Below are positions 1 through 9,600 of a stretch of DNA of 64,000 nt, piece after piece; position 1 is the first letter of the stretch, and every line of letters starts with the position of its first letter. Under the pieces are notes generated by a model. That model saw only the letters and a list, made by a program, of their open reading frames with translations, was not told where the DNA came from and searched no databases. The position numbers and the translations under genes were made by a program. Where the stretch lies: positions 62,001 to 126,000 of the forward strand of contig CABXGL010000001.1 in the NCBI GenBank assembly GCA_902511755.1, read 5' to 3'. Source of the stretch: an uncultured Bacteroidota bacterium. GTDB lineage: Bacteria > Bacteroidota > Bacteroidia > Flavobacteriales > Flavobacteriaceae.

Positions 1-593
1 GCTAGTAATCCCATAAAATGAACTCCAAAAGATAAACCAACAACAAAAGAAATTAGAATTAGCCATTTATCCCCACCCTCCTTATCCATATTTTCTTCCC
101 ATTTAAATCCAAGCCAAAAAAGTAATGCCATAATCATTGTAGCCATAGCATAAACTTCGGCTTCTACTGCATTAAACCAAAAACTGTCAGAAAACGTAAA
201 ACATAACGACCCTAGTAATGAAGAGCCAAGGATTAAAGCCGTATTAGAATTAGTAAATTTAGAATCTTTGATTAATATTTTTTTTCCAATTATTGTGATA
301 GTTAGAAATAAAAAAAGGATAGTTAAAGCGCTCGCAATAACAGACATCATATTTACTGTTAGAGCTATTTTATCTAAATCAGTAGAAAAAGACGAAAAAA
401 ATGCCCCTAACATTTGAAATAATGGAGCCCCTGGAGGATGGCCGATTTGAAGTTTTGCAGATGTAGAGATATATTCTGCACAATCCCAATAACTGGCGGT
501 TGGTTCAACAGTGAGAGAATATGTTGTTAAAGCAATAAGAAATGTAATAGAAGCAATAATTTTATTCCATTTCTTAAACTTATTTGCATTCAT
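1..593 (-). CDS. GT117 / DUF2723 family membrane glycosyltransferase, 3' end cut by window edge
   Basis: This gene reads leftward and runs off the window, so only about 197 N-terminal codons are visible. The first 30 residues form a membrane segment. After it comes the family hallmark, a 'YWDCAEYI' motif followed by 'LQIGHPPGAPLF', typical of the DUF2723/TMEM260 family now called glycosyltransferase family 117. Further hydrophobic segments follow. Relatives of this family are integral-membrane sugar transferases; the acceptor of the bacterial members is not known to me. I chose the ATG at 591-593 because an ATG seven bases upstream is followed at once by a stop. A TAAATTCG box lies 19 bases upstream. 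Confidence 0.88.
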   Translation of the reverse strand, partial: MNANKFKKWNKIIASITFLIALTTYSLTVEPTASYWDCAEYISTSAKLQIGHPPGAPLFQMLGAFFSSFSTDLDKIALTVNMMSVIASALTILFLFLTITIIGKKILIKDSKFTNSNTALILGSSLLGSLCFTFSDSFWFNAVEAEVYAMATMIMALLFWLGFKWEENMDKEGGDKWLILISFVVGLSFGVHFMGLL

Positions 594-612
594 TCTACAT
601 TTGTTTTGAAAG

Positions 613-620
613 CGAATTTA
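613..620 (-). promoter_or_regulatory. candidate -7 box of the GT117 gene
   Basis: On the minus strand this reads TAAATTCG, one base from the Bacteroidota TAnnTTTG box, and sits 19 bases before the start codon. No good -33 TTTG lies at the expected spacing, so the call is tentative. Confidence 0.35.
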
Positions 621-668
621 AACAATATTAATTATTAAATTTTTAAAGATATTTTTAAATATAATTAA

Positions 669-699
669 TTTGCTCAGCAAAAACTTTATATTAAATTTG
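669..699 (+). promoter_or_regulatory. promoter of tRNA-Gln
   Basis: TTTG at 669-672 is followed after exactly 19 bases by TAAATTTG at 692-699, a full match to the Bacteroidota -33/-7 promoter consensus. It ends 13 bases before the mature tRNA-Gln 5' end. Confidence 0.75.
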
Positions 700-706
700 C
701 CGAGCA
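671..706. repeat. imperfect inverted repeat embracing the tRNA-Gln promoter
   Basis: The 8-base arm at 671-678 (TGCTCAGC) is complementary at 7 of 8 positions to 699-706 (GCCGAGCA). One arm overlaps the -33 element and the other starts at the end of the -7 box, an arrangement that could be an operator or chance. No regulator is identified. Confidence 0.3.
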
Positions 707-712
707 TTGTAT

Positions 713-785
713 TGGCCTATGGTGTAACTGGTAACACGTCTGGTTTTGGTCCAGAAGAGTCTAGGTTCGAGCCCTAGTAGGCCAA
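713..785 (+). tRNA. tRNA-Gln (anticodon TTG)
   Basis: A complete cloverleaf can be folded. The acceptor stem pairs 713-719 (TGGCCTA) with 778-784 (TAGGCCA), followed by discriminator A at 785. The anticodon arm CTGG-loop-CCAG carries TTG in a 7-base loop, and the T arm reads CTAGG-TTCGAGC-CCTAG. CCA is not encoded. It has its own promoter just upstream. Confidence 0.97.
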
Positions 786-835
786 CTATTTAATTATTAA
801 GAATGTTGTAAATTATAATTTATGTAGGAATTTTG

Positions 836-843
836 TATATTCG
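836..843 (+). promoter_or_regulatory. candidate -7 box for nusA-infB
   Basis: TATATTCG fits the TAnnTTTG box with one change. The predicted transcript would start near 849 and carry the hairpin at 861-888 in its leader. There is no convincing -33 element at 19 bases, so transcription could also come from the tRNA-Gln promoter. Confidence 0.4.
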
Positions 844-860
844 CACAGCATTATTGAAAA

Positions 861-888
861 AAAGAAGGGGGACATTGTCCCCCTCTTT
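861..888 (+). terminator. GC-rich hairpin in the nusA leader (terminator or attenuator)
   Basis: A perfect 7-bp stem pairs GGGGGAC (867-873) with GTCCCCC (877-883) around a 3-base loop. It is extended by AAAGA/TCTTT with one bulged A, and T-rich sequence follows. This is by far the most GC-rich palindrome in the region. It lies 78 bases after tRNA-Gln and 37 bases before the nusA start, so it could end the tRNA transcript, attenuate nusA, or both. Confidence 0.6.
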
Positions 889-924
889 ATTAATTAGAAT
901 TTAATTATAATAAAATTATAGTAA

Positions 925-2157
925 ATGGAAAATTTAGCCTTAATCGAATCATTTTCAGAATTTAAAGATGAAAAGTTTATTGACAGAGTTACTCTTATGT
1001 CAATTCTAGAAGAGGTTTTTAGAAATACCTTAAAAAGAAAATATGGAGATGATGACAATTTCGATATAATTATAAATCCCGATAAAGGAGATTTAGAAAT
1101 TTGGAGAAATAGAATTGTAGTAGAAGATGATTCAGTGGAGGATGAAAATCAAGAAATTTCTCTTTCTGAAGCTAGAAAAATTGAACCAGACTTTGAGGTT
1201 GGTGAAGATGTTTCGGAAGAAGTTAAACTAATTGATTTAGGAAGAAGAACTGTATTGGCTCTCAGACAAAACTTGGTTTCAAGAATAAATGAACATGATA
1301 ATGGGATTATATATAAACAATTTATTGATTTGATTGGAGAAATATATACCGCAGAAGTTCATCATATAAGACATAATGTTGTTATACTTTTAGATGACGA
1401 AGGAAATGAATTAATTATGCCAAAAGACAGACAGATCCCCTCCGATTTTTATAGAAAGGGAGACTCTATAAGGGGAATTATAGAATCTGTAGAATTAAAA
1501 GGGAACAAACCATCTATAGTAATGTCTCGAACTTCTCCAAAGTTTTTAGAGAAGTTGTTTGAACAAGATATTCCAGAAGTTTTTGATGGATTGATTTCAG
1601 TCAAGAAAGTTGTTAGAATCCCTGGCGAGAAAGCAAAAGTAGCAGTAGATTCCTATGATGACAGGATAGATCCTGTAGGAGCTTGTGTAGGAATGAAAGG
1701 GTCTAGAATACACGGTATTGTTAGAGAGTTGGGGAATGAAAATATAGATGTTATTAATTATACAAATAATATCCAATTATTGATTACTAGAGCGTTAAGT
1801 CCTGCTAAAATTTCTTCATTAAAAATTAATGAAGAAAATAAAACAGTTGAAGTTTTTATGGACCCAGAACAGGTTTCAAAAGCAATTGGAAGAGGAGGAT
1901 TTAATATTAGGTTAGCAGGTCAGCTAACAGGATATGAAATTGATGTATATAGAGAGGGCGCTGAAGAAGATGTTGAATTAACAGAGTTCTCAGATGAAAT
2001 TGAAGATTGGGTTTTAGAAGAGCTTAAGAAAGCGGGATTAGACACTGCTAAAAGTGTTTTGGAACAAGATGTTGAAGATTTAATTAAAAGAACAGATTTA
2101 GAAGAGGAAACTATTTTAGAAATAAGAAAAGTTTTAAGTGCAGAATTCTCAGAATAA
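925..2157 (+). CDS. nusA: transcription termination/antitermination factor NusA
   Basis: NusA binds RNA polymerase and nascent RNA and modulates pausing, intrinsic termination and antitermination. The 410-residue protein has the NusA N-terminal domain (about 1-125), an S1 domain (about 130-200), two KH domains (about 225-345; first 'VGACVGMKGSRI', second 'VSKAIGRGGFNIRLA') and one C-terminal acidic helix-hairpin-helix region. Thirteen bases separate it from infB, the usual nusA-infB operon. The customary upstream rimP is absent; a tRNA and a strong hairpin stand in its place. Confidence 0.97.
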   Translation: MENLALIESFSEFKDEKFIDRVTLMSILEEVFRNTLKRKYGDDDNFDIIINPDKGDLEIWRNRIVVEDDSVEDENQEISLSEARKIEPDFEVGEDVSEEVKLIDLGRRTVLALRQNLVSRINEHDNGIIYKQFIDLIGEIYTAEVHHIRHNVVILLDDEGNELIMPKDRQIPSDFYRKGDSIRGIIESVELKGNKPSIVMSRTSPKFLEKLFEQDIPEVFDGLISVKKVVRIPGEKAKVAVDSYDDRIDPVGACVGMKGSRIHGIVRELGNENIDVINYTNNIQLLITRALSPAKISSLKINEENKTVEVFMDPEQVSKAIGRGGFNIRLAGQLTGYEIDVYREGAEEDVELTEFSDEIEDWVLEELKKAGLDTAKSVLEQDVEDLIKRTDLEEETILEIRKVLSAEFSE

Positions 2158-2169
2158 ATAATAAATTTT

Positions 2170-4740
2170 ATGAGTGAGGTTAAATTAATAAGGTTAAATA
2201 AAGTTTTAAGAGAGTTTAACATCTCATTAGATAGAGCAGTTGAATTTCTAGCTTCTAAGGGACATGAGATAGAGGCTAGGCCAACTACTAAAATCTCCTC
2301 AGATGAATATAACTTTTTATTAGAAGAATTTCGTTCAGATAAATCTAGTAAAGTTGAATCTCATGATTTAAGTGAAGTAAAGAGAAAAGAAAAAGAAGAA
2401 TTAAGATTAAAATTAGAAAAAGAGGAGGAAGAAAAATTAAAGATAAAAAGAGCTGTAATTCAAGGAAGAGCAGAAATCAATAAACCTGTTAAAATTGGAA
2501 AAATTGATTTAGAAACCCTTAATCCTAAAGTTCCTGTAAAAGAAACTGAAAAAGAAATCTCAAAAGAAAAAAAATCAAAAATTGATAATGAACTTAATGA
2601 GGTTGTAGAAAATAAAGAGGCAGACTCAAATATAAAAACTCAATATAAAAAATTAAGCGGACTAAAAACTGTTGGAGATAAAATAGATTTGGATAAGATT
2701 GACACTCCACAATCTGATAAAAAAACATCAGCTCCTCCCCAAAAAAGGAAAAGAATTAGAATTAACAAAGATGTCCCAAAAACTAACAAAAAAGTTACTA
2801 AACAAAACAAAACAAAAAATGTTTCTGTTGAAACTTCTGATGAAGATGTTCAGAAACAAATTAGAGAAACTTTAGAAAAACTTCAAGGAAAATCAACAAC
2901 ATCAAAAGGAGCTAAATACAGAAAAGAAAAAAGAGATTCACATAAATTAAAATCAGAAGAGGATTTAGCAATAACTGAAGCGGATAAAAAAATAATTAAA
3001 GTTACAGAGTTTATTACAGTTGGAGAAGTTGCAACAATGATGGAAATTACTTCAACAAAAATTATTTCTGCATGTATGTCACTTGGAATTATGGTTACCA
3101 TGAATCAAAGACTAGATGCCGAAACTTTGACTATTGTTGCAGATGAGTTTGGCTATGAAGTTGAATTTGTAACAGCAGATATTGAAGAGTCAATTCAGGA
3201 ACTTGTTGATGCACCTGAAGATTTACTTCCAAGAGCTCCAATTGTAACGGTTATGGGACATGTTGATCATGGAAAAACTTCATTACTAGATTTCATAAGA
3301 GAAGAGAATGTTATAGCTGGTGAATCAGGAGGAATTACGCAACATATTGGAGCTTATAATGTAGAATTGAAAGATGGACAAAAAATCACTTTTTTAGATA
3401 CACCTGGACATGAAGCATTTACTGCTATGAGAGCAAGAGGGACTCAAGTAACAGACTTAGTAATAATTGTAATTGCAGCAGATGATGATGTGATGCCTCA
3501 AACTAAAGAGGCAATTAGTCATGCTCAAGCTGCGGGGGTTCCAATAATTTTTGCAATTAATAAAATAGATAGAGAAAACTCTAATCCAGATAAAATAAAG
3601 GAAAGCCTTTCTAAGATGAATCTTCTTGTTGAAGAATGGGGAGGAAAGATTCAATCGCAAGATGTTTCTGCTTTAAAAGGGACTGGGGTCAATGAGCTGT
3701 TAGAAAAAGTGCTTTTAGAAGCAGAGTTTTTAGAACTAAAAGCTAATCCAAATAAGGCAGCTATTGGAACAGTTGTAGAAGCATTTTTAGATAAAGGGAA
3801 AGGCTATATATCTACTATTTTAATTCAATCAGGAACTTTAAAAATTGGAGATTATCTTTTGGCTGGACAACACAGTGGTAAGATTAAAGCAATGCAAGAT
3901 GAAAGGGGGAATTCAGTTAATGAAGCTGGGCCTTCAATTCCTGTTTCTATTCTTGGCCTTGCTGGAGCTCCACAAGCTGGAGATAAATTTAATGTTTTTG
4001 AAAACGAAAAAGAAGCTAAACAAATAGCTGTAAAAAGAATGCAGCTTGTGAGAGAGCAGACAGTTAGGACTCAGAAACATATAACTCTTGATGAGATTGG
4101 TAGAAGAATTGCGCTTGGAGATTTTAAAGAATTAAATATTATTCTTAAAGGAGATGTTGATGGTTCGGTTGAGGCATTGACTGATTCTTTTCAAAAACTT
4201 TCCACTGAAGAGATATATATCAATATTATTCATAAAGCTGTAGGAGCTATTACGGAGTCAGATGTATTATTAGCTTCAGCATCTGATGCAATTATAATAG
4301 GATTTAATGTTCGACCTACAGGAAATGCGAGGCAAATCGCAGATAAGGAAGAAATAGACATTAGGAATTATTCTATTATTTACGATGCAATAAATGATCT
4401 AAAAGATGCTATGGAAGGAATGCTTTCTCCTGAATTTAAAGAAGAGGTTACTGGTAATGCTGAAATAAGGGAGACTTTTAAAATTTCCAAGGTTGGCACA
4501 ATTGCCGGCTGCATGGTTATAGATGGAAAAATTTTTAGAAATTCTAGTATAAGATTGATTAGAGAAGGAGTCGTTTTGATGTCAGGAACCTTAACTTCTT
4601 TAAAGAGATTTAAAGATGATGTTAAAGAAGTTGCAAAAGGATATGATTGTGGAATTCAAATAAATAATTATAATGATATAATTATTGGCGATGTGATTGA
4701 AGCATTTTCTGAGGTTGAAATTAAAAAGAAAATCAAATAA
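2170..4740 (+). CDS. infB: translation initiation factor IF-2
   Basis: IF-2 is the GTPase that delivers initiator fMet-tRNA to the 30S subunit and promotes subunit joining. At 856 residues it has the IF2 N-terminal helical domain, a long Lys/Glu-rich linker (about 60-270), then the G domain: G1 at 363-370 (GHVDHGKT), DTPGH at 410-414 and NKID at 464-467. Domains II to IV follow to the C terminus. It is co-transcribed with nusA. Its stop codon ends at 4740 and the stop of the opposing SPOR gene begins at 4741, leaving no intergenic base. Confidence 0.98.
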   Translation: MSEVKLIRLNKVLREFNISLDRAVEFLASKGHEIEARPTTKISSDEYNFLLEEFRSDKSSKVESHDLSEVKRKEKEELRLKLEKEEEEKLKIKRAVIQGRAEINKPVKIGKIDLETLNPKVPVKETEKEISKEKKSKIDNELNEVVENKEADSNIKTQYKKLSGLKTVGDKIDLDKIDTPQSDKKTSAPPQKRKRIRINKDVPKTNKKVTKQNKTKNVSVETSDEDVQKQIRETLEKLQGKSTTSKGAKYRKEKRDSHKLKSEEDLAITEADKKIIKVTEFITVGEVATMMEITSTKIISACMSLGIMVTMNQRLDAETLTIVADEFGYEVEFVTADIEESIQELVDAPEDLLPRAPIVTVMGHVDHGKTSLLDFIREENVIAGESGGITQHIGAYNVELKDGQKITFLDTPGHEAFTAMRARGTQVTDLVIIVIAADDDVMPQTKEAISHAQAAGVPIIFAINKIDRENSNPDKIKESLSKMNLLVEEWGGKIQSQDVSALKGTGVNELLEKVLLEAEFLELKANPNKAAIGTVVEAFLDKGKGYISTILIQSGTLKIGDYLLAGQHSGKIKAMQDERGNSVNEAGPSIPVSILGLAGAPQAGDKFNVFENEKEAKQIAVKRMQLVREQTVRTQKHITLDEIGRRIALGDFKELNIILKGDVDGSVEALTDSFQKLSTEEIYINIIHKAVGAITESDVLLASASDAIIIGFNVRPTGNARQIADKEEIDIRNYSIIYDAINDLKDAMEGMLSPEFKEEVTGNAEIRETFKISKVGTIAGCMVIDGKIFRNSSIRLIREGVVLMSGTLTSLKRFKDDVKEVAKGYDCGIQINNYNDIIIGDVIEAFSEVEIKKKIK

Positions 4741-5118
4741 TTAATTAGGTTTCAATATAAAAGCTGATGGGAAATTCCTCCTTATAATTTTAAGCTTTTT
4801 TATTGCTTCCAATTTTGATACATATTTTCCAATTCTAATTTTGTAATATGGAGTTTCAAAACTAAAAAAAACATCCTCAAATTTTTTTTCGAACATTAAT
4901 TTATCCATTAATTCTGAACCTTCATCATATTTTCCATTAAATACTTGAATTGTATACTGACCAGAAGTAAATGTTTCTGTATTTACCTCTTTTTTTAACT
5001 CCATTAATTTAATTAGCTTGGGATCTTGATTCAATTTAATATTACCTTCTTGGCTAAAAGAATTAGTTAAATTTAAGCTAATGAAAAAAATAAATAAGGG
5101 TTTTACGAGCTTGATCAT
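4741..5118 (-). CDS. secreted SPOR-domain protein
   Basis: This is a 125-residue protein with an N-terminal signal peptide (hydrophobic residues about 5-20, then 'NSFSQ'). A C-terminal SPOR fold follows (about 50-123, 'QYTIQVFNGKYDEG' to 'YYKIRIGKY' and a final helix-strand). SPOR domains bind denuded peptidoglycan glycan strands, so a periplasmic cell-wall role is inferred. A SPOR gene beside infB is a common Bacteroidota arrangement. It converges tail to tail with infB without a gap and is divergent from the act operon. Confidence 0.8.
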   Translation of the reverse strand: MIKLVKPLFIFFISLNLTNSFSQEGNIKLNQDPKLIKLMELKKEVNTETFTSGQYTIQVFNGKYDEGSELMDKLMFEKKFEDVFFSFETPYYKIRIGKYVSKLEAIKKLKIIRRNFPSAFILKPN

Positions 5119-5215
5119 AATACAAATATATGTTCTATTTTTTTTAAAATCTATTAGATTGAAATATGTCTTTATTTAGAATCATTATAAATTAAAAATA
5201 AGATGACAACAGAGG

Positions 5216-5246
5216 TTTCTAAAAAGGTTTTTGTGTTGTATTTTTG
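5216..5246 (+). promoter_or_regulatory. promoter of the act-cox respiratory operon
   Basis: TTTC at 5216-5219, 19 bases, then TATTTTTG at 5239-5246 closely match the Bacteroidota -33/-7 pattern, with a full -7 match and one mismatch at -33. Transcription would start near 5252, before the first possible actA start. Confidence 0.6.
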
Positions 5247-5275
5247 ACCCCAAAATTTTGAAACAATTTTTTTAA

Positions 5276-6583
5276 TTGTTAGTGAAAGAAAACAGCACAT
5301 TTTTGAAAAGTTTTTTTACCCTCTTTCCAAGGACTCGGTTGATGACAGTTTTCGCTTGTGTTTTATTTCTTTTCTCTTTTAATATTTCTGCTCAAGAACC
5401 TGACATTGCTAAAGGAAAATCTTTATTCAATGCCAATTGTGCAGCTTGTCATAAGGTTAATAAAAAATTAATTGGTCCAGCTATTAGGGGGGTTTCAGCT
5501 GAGCATGAAAAAGAGTGGCTTTATTCTTGGATTAGAAATAGTGCAGCAATGATTAAGTCTGGAGATCCTGATGCAATAGCTGTTTACGAGGAATATAATA
5601 AGGTTGCAATGAATTCTTTTCCTCAACTTTCAAATGAAGATATTGACAATATTTTAGCATACTCTGATTATATTCCTCCTAAACCAGCTGCAGTTTCTAC
5701 TTTATCTTCTAATACTGAGGTTACGAGTTCAAACTCTTCTAATGATATCATTTTAATTCTGCTATCTTTTGTTTTAATTGTTCTTATAATTCTTTTAGTT
5801 CTAATAAATAAAACCTTAAAAAATCTTCTTTTACAAAACGGCTTAGTAATTGATGAAAAAAATAATAAAAAAGGAATTCCAATAGGAAAAGCTTTTATTC
5901 AAAATCAATTTTTAGTAATAGTCTCCGTTGTAATATTGTTATTGTCGAGCACCTATTTTGCTTTTCAATATATGCTTCAAATTGGAGTAGATCAAGGTTA
6001 TATGCCGATACAGCCTATCCATTATTCACATAAGATTCATGCTGGTGATAACCAAATAGAATGTCAATATTGTCATTCTTCAGCGAACAAATCTAAACAT
6101 TCTGGAATACCATCATTGAATGTCTGTATGAATTGTCACGAAAATATTGCTGAATATAATGGAGACGAGGATTTAGAGAAAGGTTACACTCGGGACTTCT
6201 ATACAAATGAAATTAAAAAACTTTATAAAGCTGTAGGATGGGATGAAAATTCTCAGAGTTATACTGGGGAAACTGAACCTGTAAAATGGGTCAGAATTCA
6301 TAACCTTCCTGATTTTGTGTATTTCAGTCATGCTCAACACGTATCAGTAGCTGGTGTAGATTGTCAAAAATGTCATGGCCCAGTTGAAGAAATGGAAGTT
6401 TTATATCAACACTCACCATTAACAATGGGTTGGTGTTTAAATTGTCATAAAGAAACCAATGTTAAGGTAAAAGACAATGAATATTATACTAAAATTCATG
6501 AAGAATTATCAAAAAAGTATGGTGTTGAAGAGCTTACGGTCGCTCAAATGGGAGGTTTAGAATGTGGGAAATGTCACTATTAA
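5276..6583 (+). CDS. actA: alternative complex III subunit ActA, multiheme cytochrome c with extra N-terminal heme domain
   Basis: ActA is the multiheme electron-output subunit of the quinol-oxidising alternative complex III. Six CxxCH heme sites are visible in the 435 residues: 55-59 in an N-terminal class I cytochrome c domain, and 263-267, 284-288, 363-367, 387-391 and 430-434 in the ActA core. Membrane segments lie near 158-178 and 211-232. A signal peptide (about 22-40, ending 'ISAQ') precedes the first heme domain. The start is uncertain: TTG 5276 and GTG 5282 keep a basic n-region, while ATG 5342 starts directly at the hydrophobic core. It is the first gene of actABCDEF-coxBA. Confidence 0.93.
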   Translation: MLVKENSTFLKSFFTLFPRTRLMTVFACVLFLFSFNISAQEPDIAKGKSLFNANCAACHKVNKKLIGPAIRGVSAEHEKEWLYSWIRNSAAMIKSGDPDAIAVYEEYNKVAMNSFPQLSNEDIDNILAYSDYIPPKPAAVSTLSSNTEVTSSNSSNDIILILLSFVLIVLIILLVLINKTLKNLLLQNGLVIDEKNNKKGIPIGKAFIQNQFLVIVSVVILLLSSTYFAFQYMLQIGVDQGYMPIQPIHYSHKIHAGDNQIECQYCHSSANKSKHSGIPSLNVCMNCHENIAEYNGDEDLEKGYTRDFYTNEIKKLYKAVGWDENSQSYTGETEPVKWVRIHNLPDFVYFSHAQHVSVAGVDCQKCHGPVEEMEVLYQHSPLTMGWCLNCHKETNVKVKDNEYYTKIHEELSKKYGVEELTVAQMGGLECGKCHY

Positions 6584-6600
6584 TGAATTATATTTATTAG

Positions 6601-9600
6601 ATGGGAAACCATAAAAAATATTGGAAAAACGAAATCGAGTTATCATCTGATAATCAGATGATGGATGATATAAAAAACAAGGAATTTGCTGATAAATTGC
6701 CATCAGATTTATTTTTATCAGACCAAAAACATCTTGAAAACACAAATACAAATAGAAGAGACTTTTTAAAATATCTTGGTTTTAGTACTGCCGCTGCTAC
6801 ACTAGCAAGCTGCGAAGGCCCCGTTAATCGTTCTATTCCTTATGTTGTTCAACCAGAAAGAATTACTCCAGGAATTGCAAATTATTATGCAACTTCTATT
6901 GCTGATGGGTATGATTTTGCTAACGTGTTAGTTAAAACTAGAGAAGGAAGGCCTATTAAAATTGAAAATAACACAAAGGCAGAAGTTAAGTCTTCAGCAA
7001 ACGCAAGGGTTCAGGCTTCTGTGCTTTCCATGTATGATAGTTTAAGACTAAAAGGTCCGATGCATCAGGGAAATGAGATAAATTGGGAGGAATTAAATAA
7101 AAATATTATTCAAGAATTAGAATCAATGAAGGAGAATAATTCTCCTGTTGCCCTTTTAACCCAAACTTTTGCTAGCCCTTCTACATCAAAAATTATAAAA
7201 GATTTTAGAAAAAAGTATCCAAATATAAAACATATACAATATGATGCCATTTCTGAATCAACTGCTTTAGATGCTTTTGAAATTGCTTATGGTCAAAGAG
7301 CTTTGCCTTCTTATGATTTTTCTTATGCAGATGTTATTGTTTCAATAGGAGCAGATTTTTTAGGGGATTGGCAAGGAGGAGGACATGATTTAAGTTATGT
7401 TAAAGGAAGGATCCCTGTAAAGGATAAAAAGAACAAGGCAAAAATGTCTAAACATTTTCAACTGGAATCTAATATGAGTATTTCAGGAGCAAATGCTGAT
7501 AAAAGGATTATGTTAACCCCAACTCAACAAAAAATAGCATTAGCTAAGATTTTTGGATATATCTCTGGTATTAATATTGGTGGAGAATTGCCAGAAAAAA
7601 TAGATTTATCTATTAAAAAAATAGCTGAATCTTTAATTAAATCAGGTGAAAAAGGAATAATAATAACAGGCATAGATGATGTTGATGCACATTTATTAAC
7701 CTATGCTATTAATGATTTGTTAGGAAGTGTATCTTATAAAAAGGAAGAATTATCATTAATTAGAAAAGGAAATGATAAAGAAGTATTAAAACTAATTAAG
7801 GATTTAAATAATGGAGAAGTTAAAGGAATAATAATGTGTGGGGTTAACCCTGTATATACATTAGCTAATTCTGATGATTTTATTTCCGGAATTAAAAAAG
7901 CTAATTTCTCAGTTTGTTTTTCAATGAAAAATGATGAAACTGCCGTAGAATCTAAATGGGTAGCGGCAACTCCGCATTATTTTGAATCATGGGGAGATAA
8001 TGAAATGGTAAGCAGCAATTATAGTCTAACACAACCAACAATTAGACCTCTTTTTGATACAATGCAATTTCAGGATTGTTTACTAAAATGGATGGGTTCT
8101 AATATGAATTTTTATGATTTTATTAAAGATAATTGGGAAAATAATATTCTTATTAATACAGGCTGGAATCAAGCTTTACATGATGGGGTTTTTAAGTCTA
8201 AAGAGAAAAATCAAATAAAAAATATTTCATATAATTATAATGTTTCTGCTAATAACCTTTCAAGTTCTAAATCTTCAGGTTTAGAGCTTGTCCTATATTC
8301 TAAAACTGGATTAGGAGATGGTCAACAAGCAAATAATCCATGGCTTCAGGAATTCCCTGATCCAATTACTAGAGTTTCTTGGGACAACTATTTAACTGTT
8401 TCTAAGGCTGATGCTAAAGAATTAGGATTAAAAAATTATAATGTTTCTAACGGGGCATTAGATAGTAATTATGCAAATATTAAGGCAAATGGAATTAATT
8501 TAAAGGTGCCAGTTATTATTCAGCCAGGTCAAGCTAAAGGCTCAGTAGGGCTTGCTTTTGGTTACGGCAAAACCAATGCAATGAAGAGGGAGATGCAAGT
8601 TGGAGTTAATGCATATAAATTATATCACAATTTTAATTCATTTCAAAATGTTGAAATCGAACCTGTTGATGATAATCATGAATTTGCTTGTGTTCAATTA
8701 CATAATACTTTAATGGGAAGAGGAGACATTATTAAAGAGACAAACCTTGAAATTTTCAATACAAAAGATGTTGAACAATGGAATTCAGTAACAAAAGTTT
8801 CTTTAAATCATATAGAAACTTCTGTTAATTCTCCAGATGTAGATATATGGGATGAATTTGACAGATCAATTGGTCATCATTTTAATTTATCAATTGATTT
8901 AAATGCCTGTACAGGCTGTGGTGCTTGTGTAATTGCTTGCCATGCAGAAAATAATGTTCCTGTTGTCGGCAAGACAGAAGTAAGAAGATCAAGAGACATG
9001 CATTGGCTTAGGATAGACAGATATTACTCCTCTGAAGAAACTTTTAATAAAGATAATAATAGAAAGGATGGAATTAGTGGTTTATCTGATTCTTTATCTG
9101 TTTTTGGACAGATGGAAGAACCATCAAATAATCCTCAAGTTGTTTTTCAGCCAGTGATGTGTCAGCATTGTAATCATGCGCCTTGTGAAACAGTTTGTCC
9201 GGTTGCAGCAACTTCTCATGGAAGGCAAGGACAAAATCATATGGCATATAATAGATGTGTGGGAACAAGGTATTGCGCTAATAACTGCCCTTATAAAGTA
9301 AGAAGGTTTAATTGGTTCTTATATAATAATAATGATGAGTTTGATTTTAACATGAATGATGACCTAGGTAAAATGGTATTAAATCCAGATGTTGTTGTAA
9401 GATCCAGAGGTGTTATGGAAAAATGTTCTTTCTGTATTCAATCAACTCAAGCAGTTATTCTTAAAGCTAAAAGAGAAGAAAGAACTGTTAAAAAAGGGGA
9501 ATTTAATGATACATGTGCATGTTCTGCTGCATGTTCTACTGGAGCCATGAAATTTGGAGATATTAATGACAAAGAAAGTCAAGTTTCAGTTTTAAAAGAG

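Noticed and set aside
1920-2222. 100-codon open frame on the minus strand across the nusA/infB junction
   Set aside because: Low-complexity Ser/Lys translation opposite two conserved genes; not a gene.
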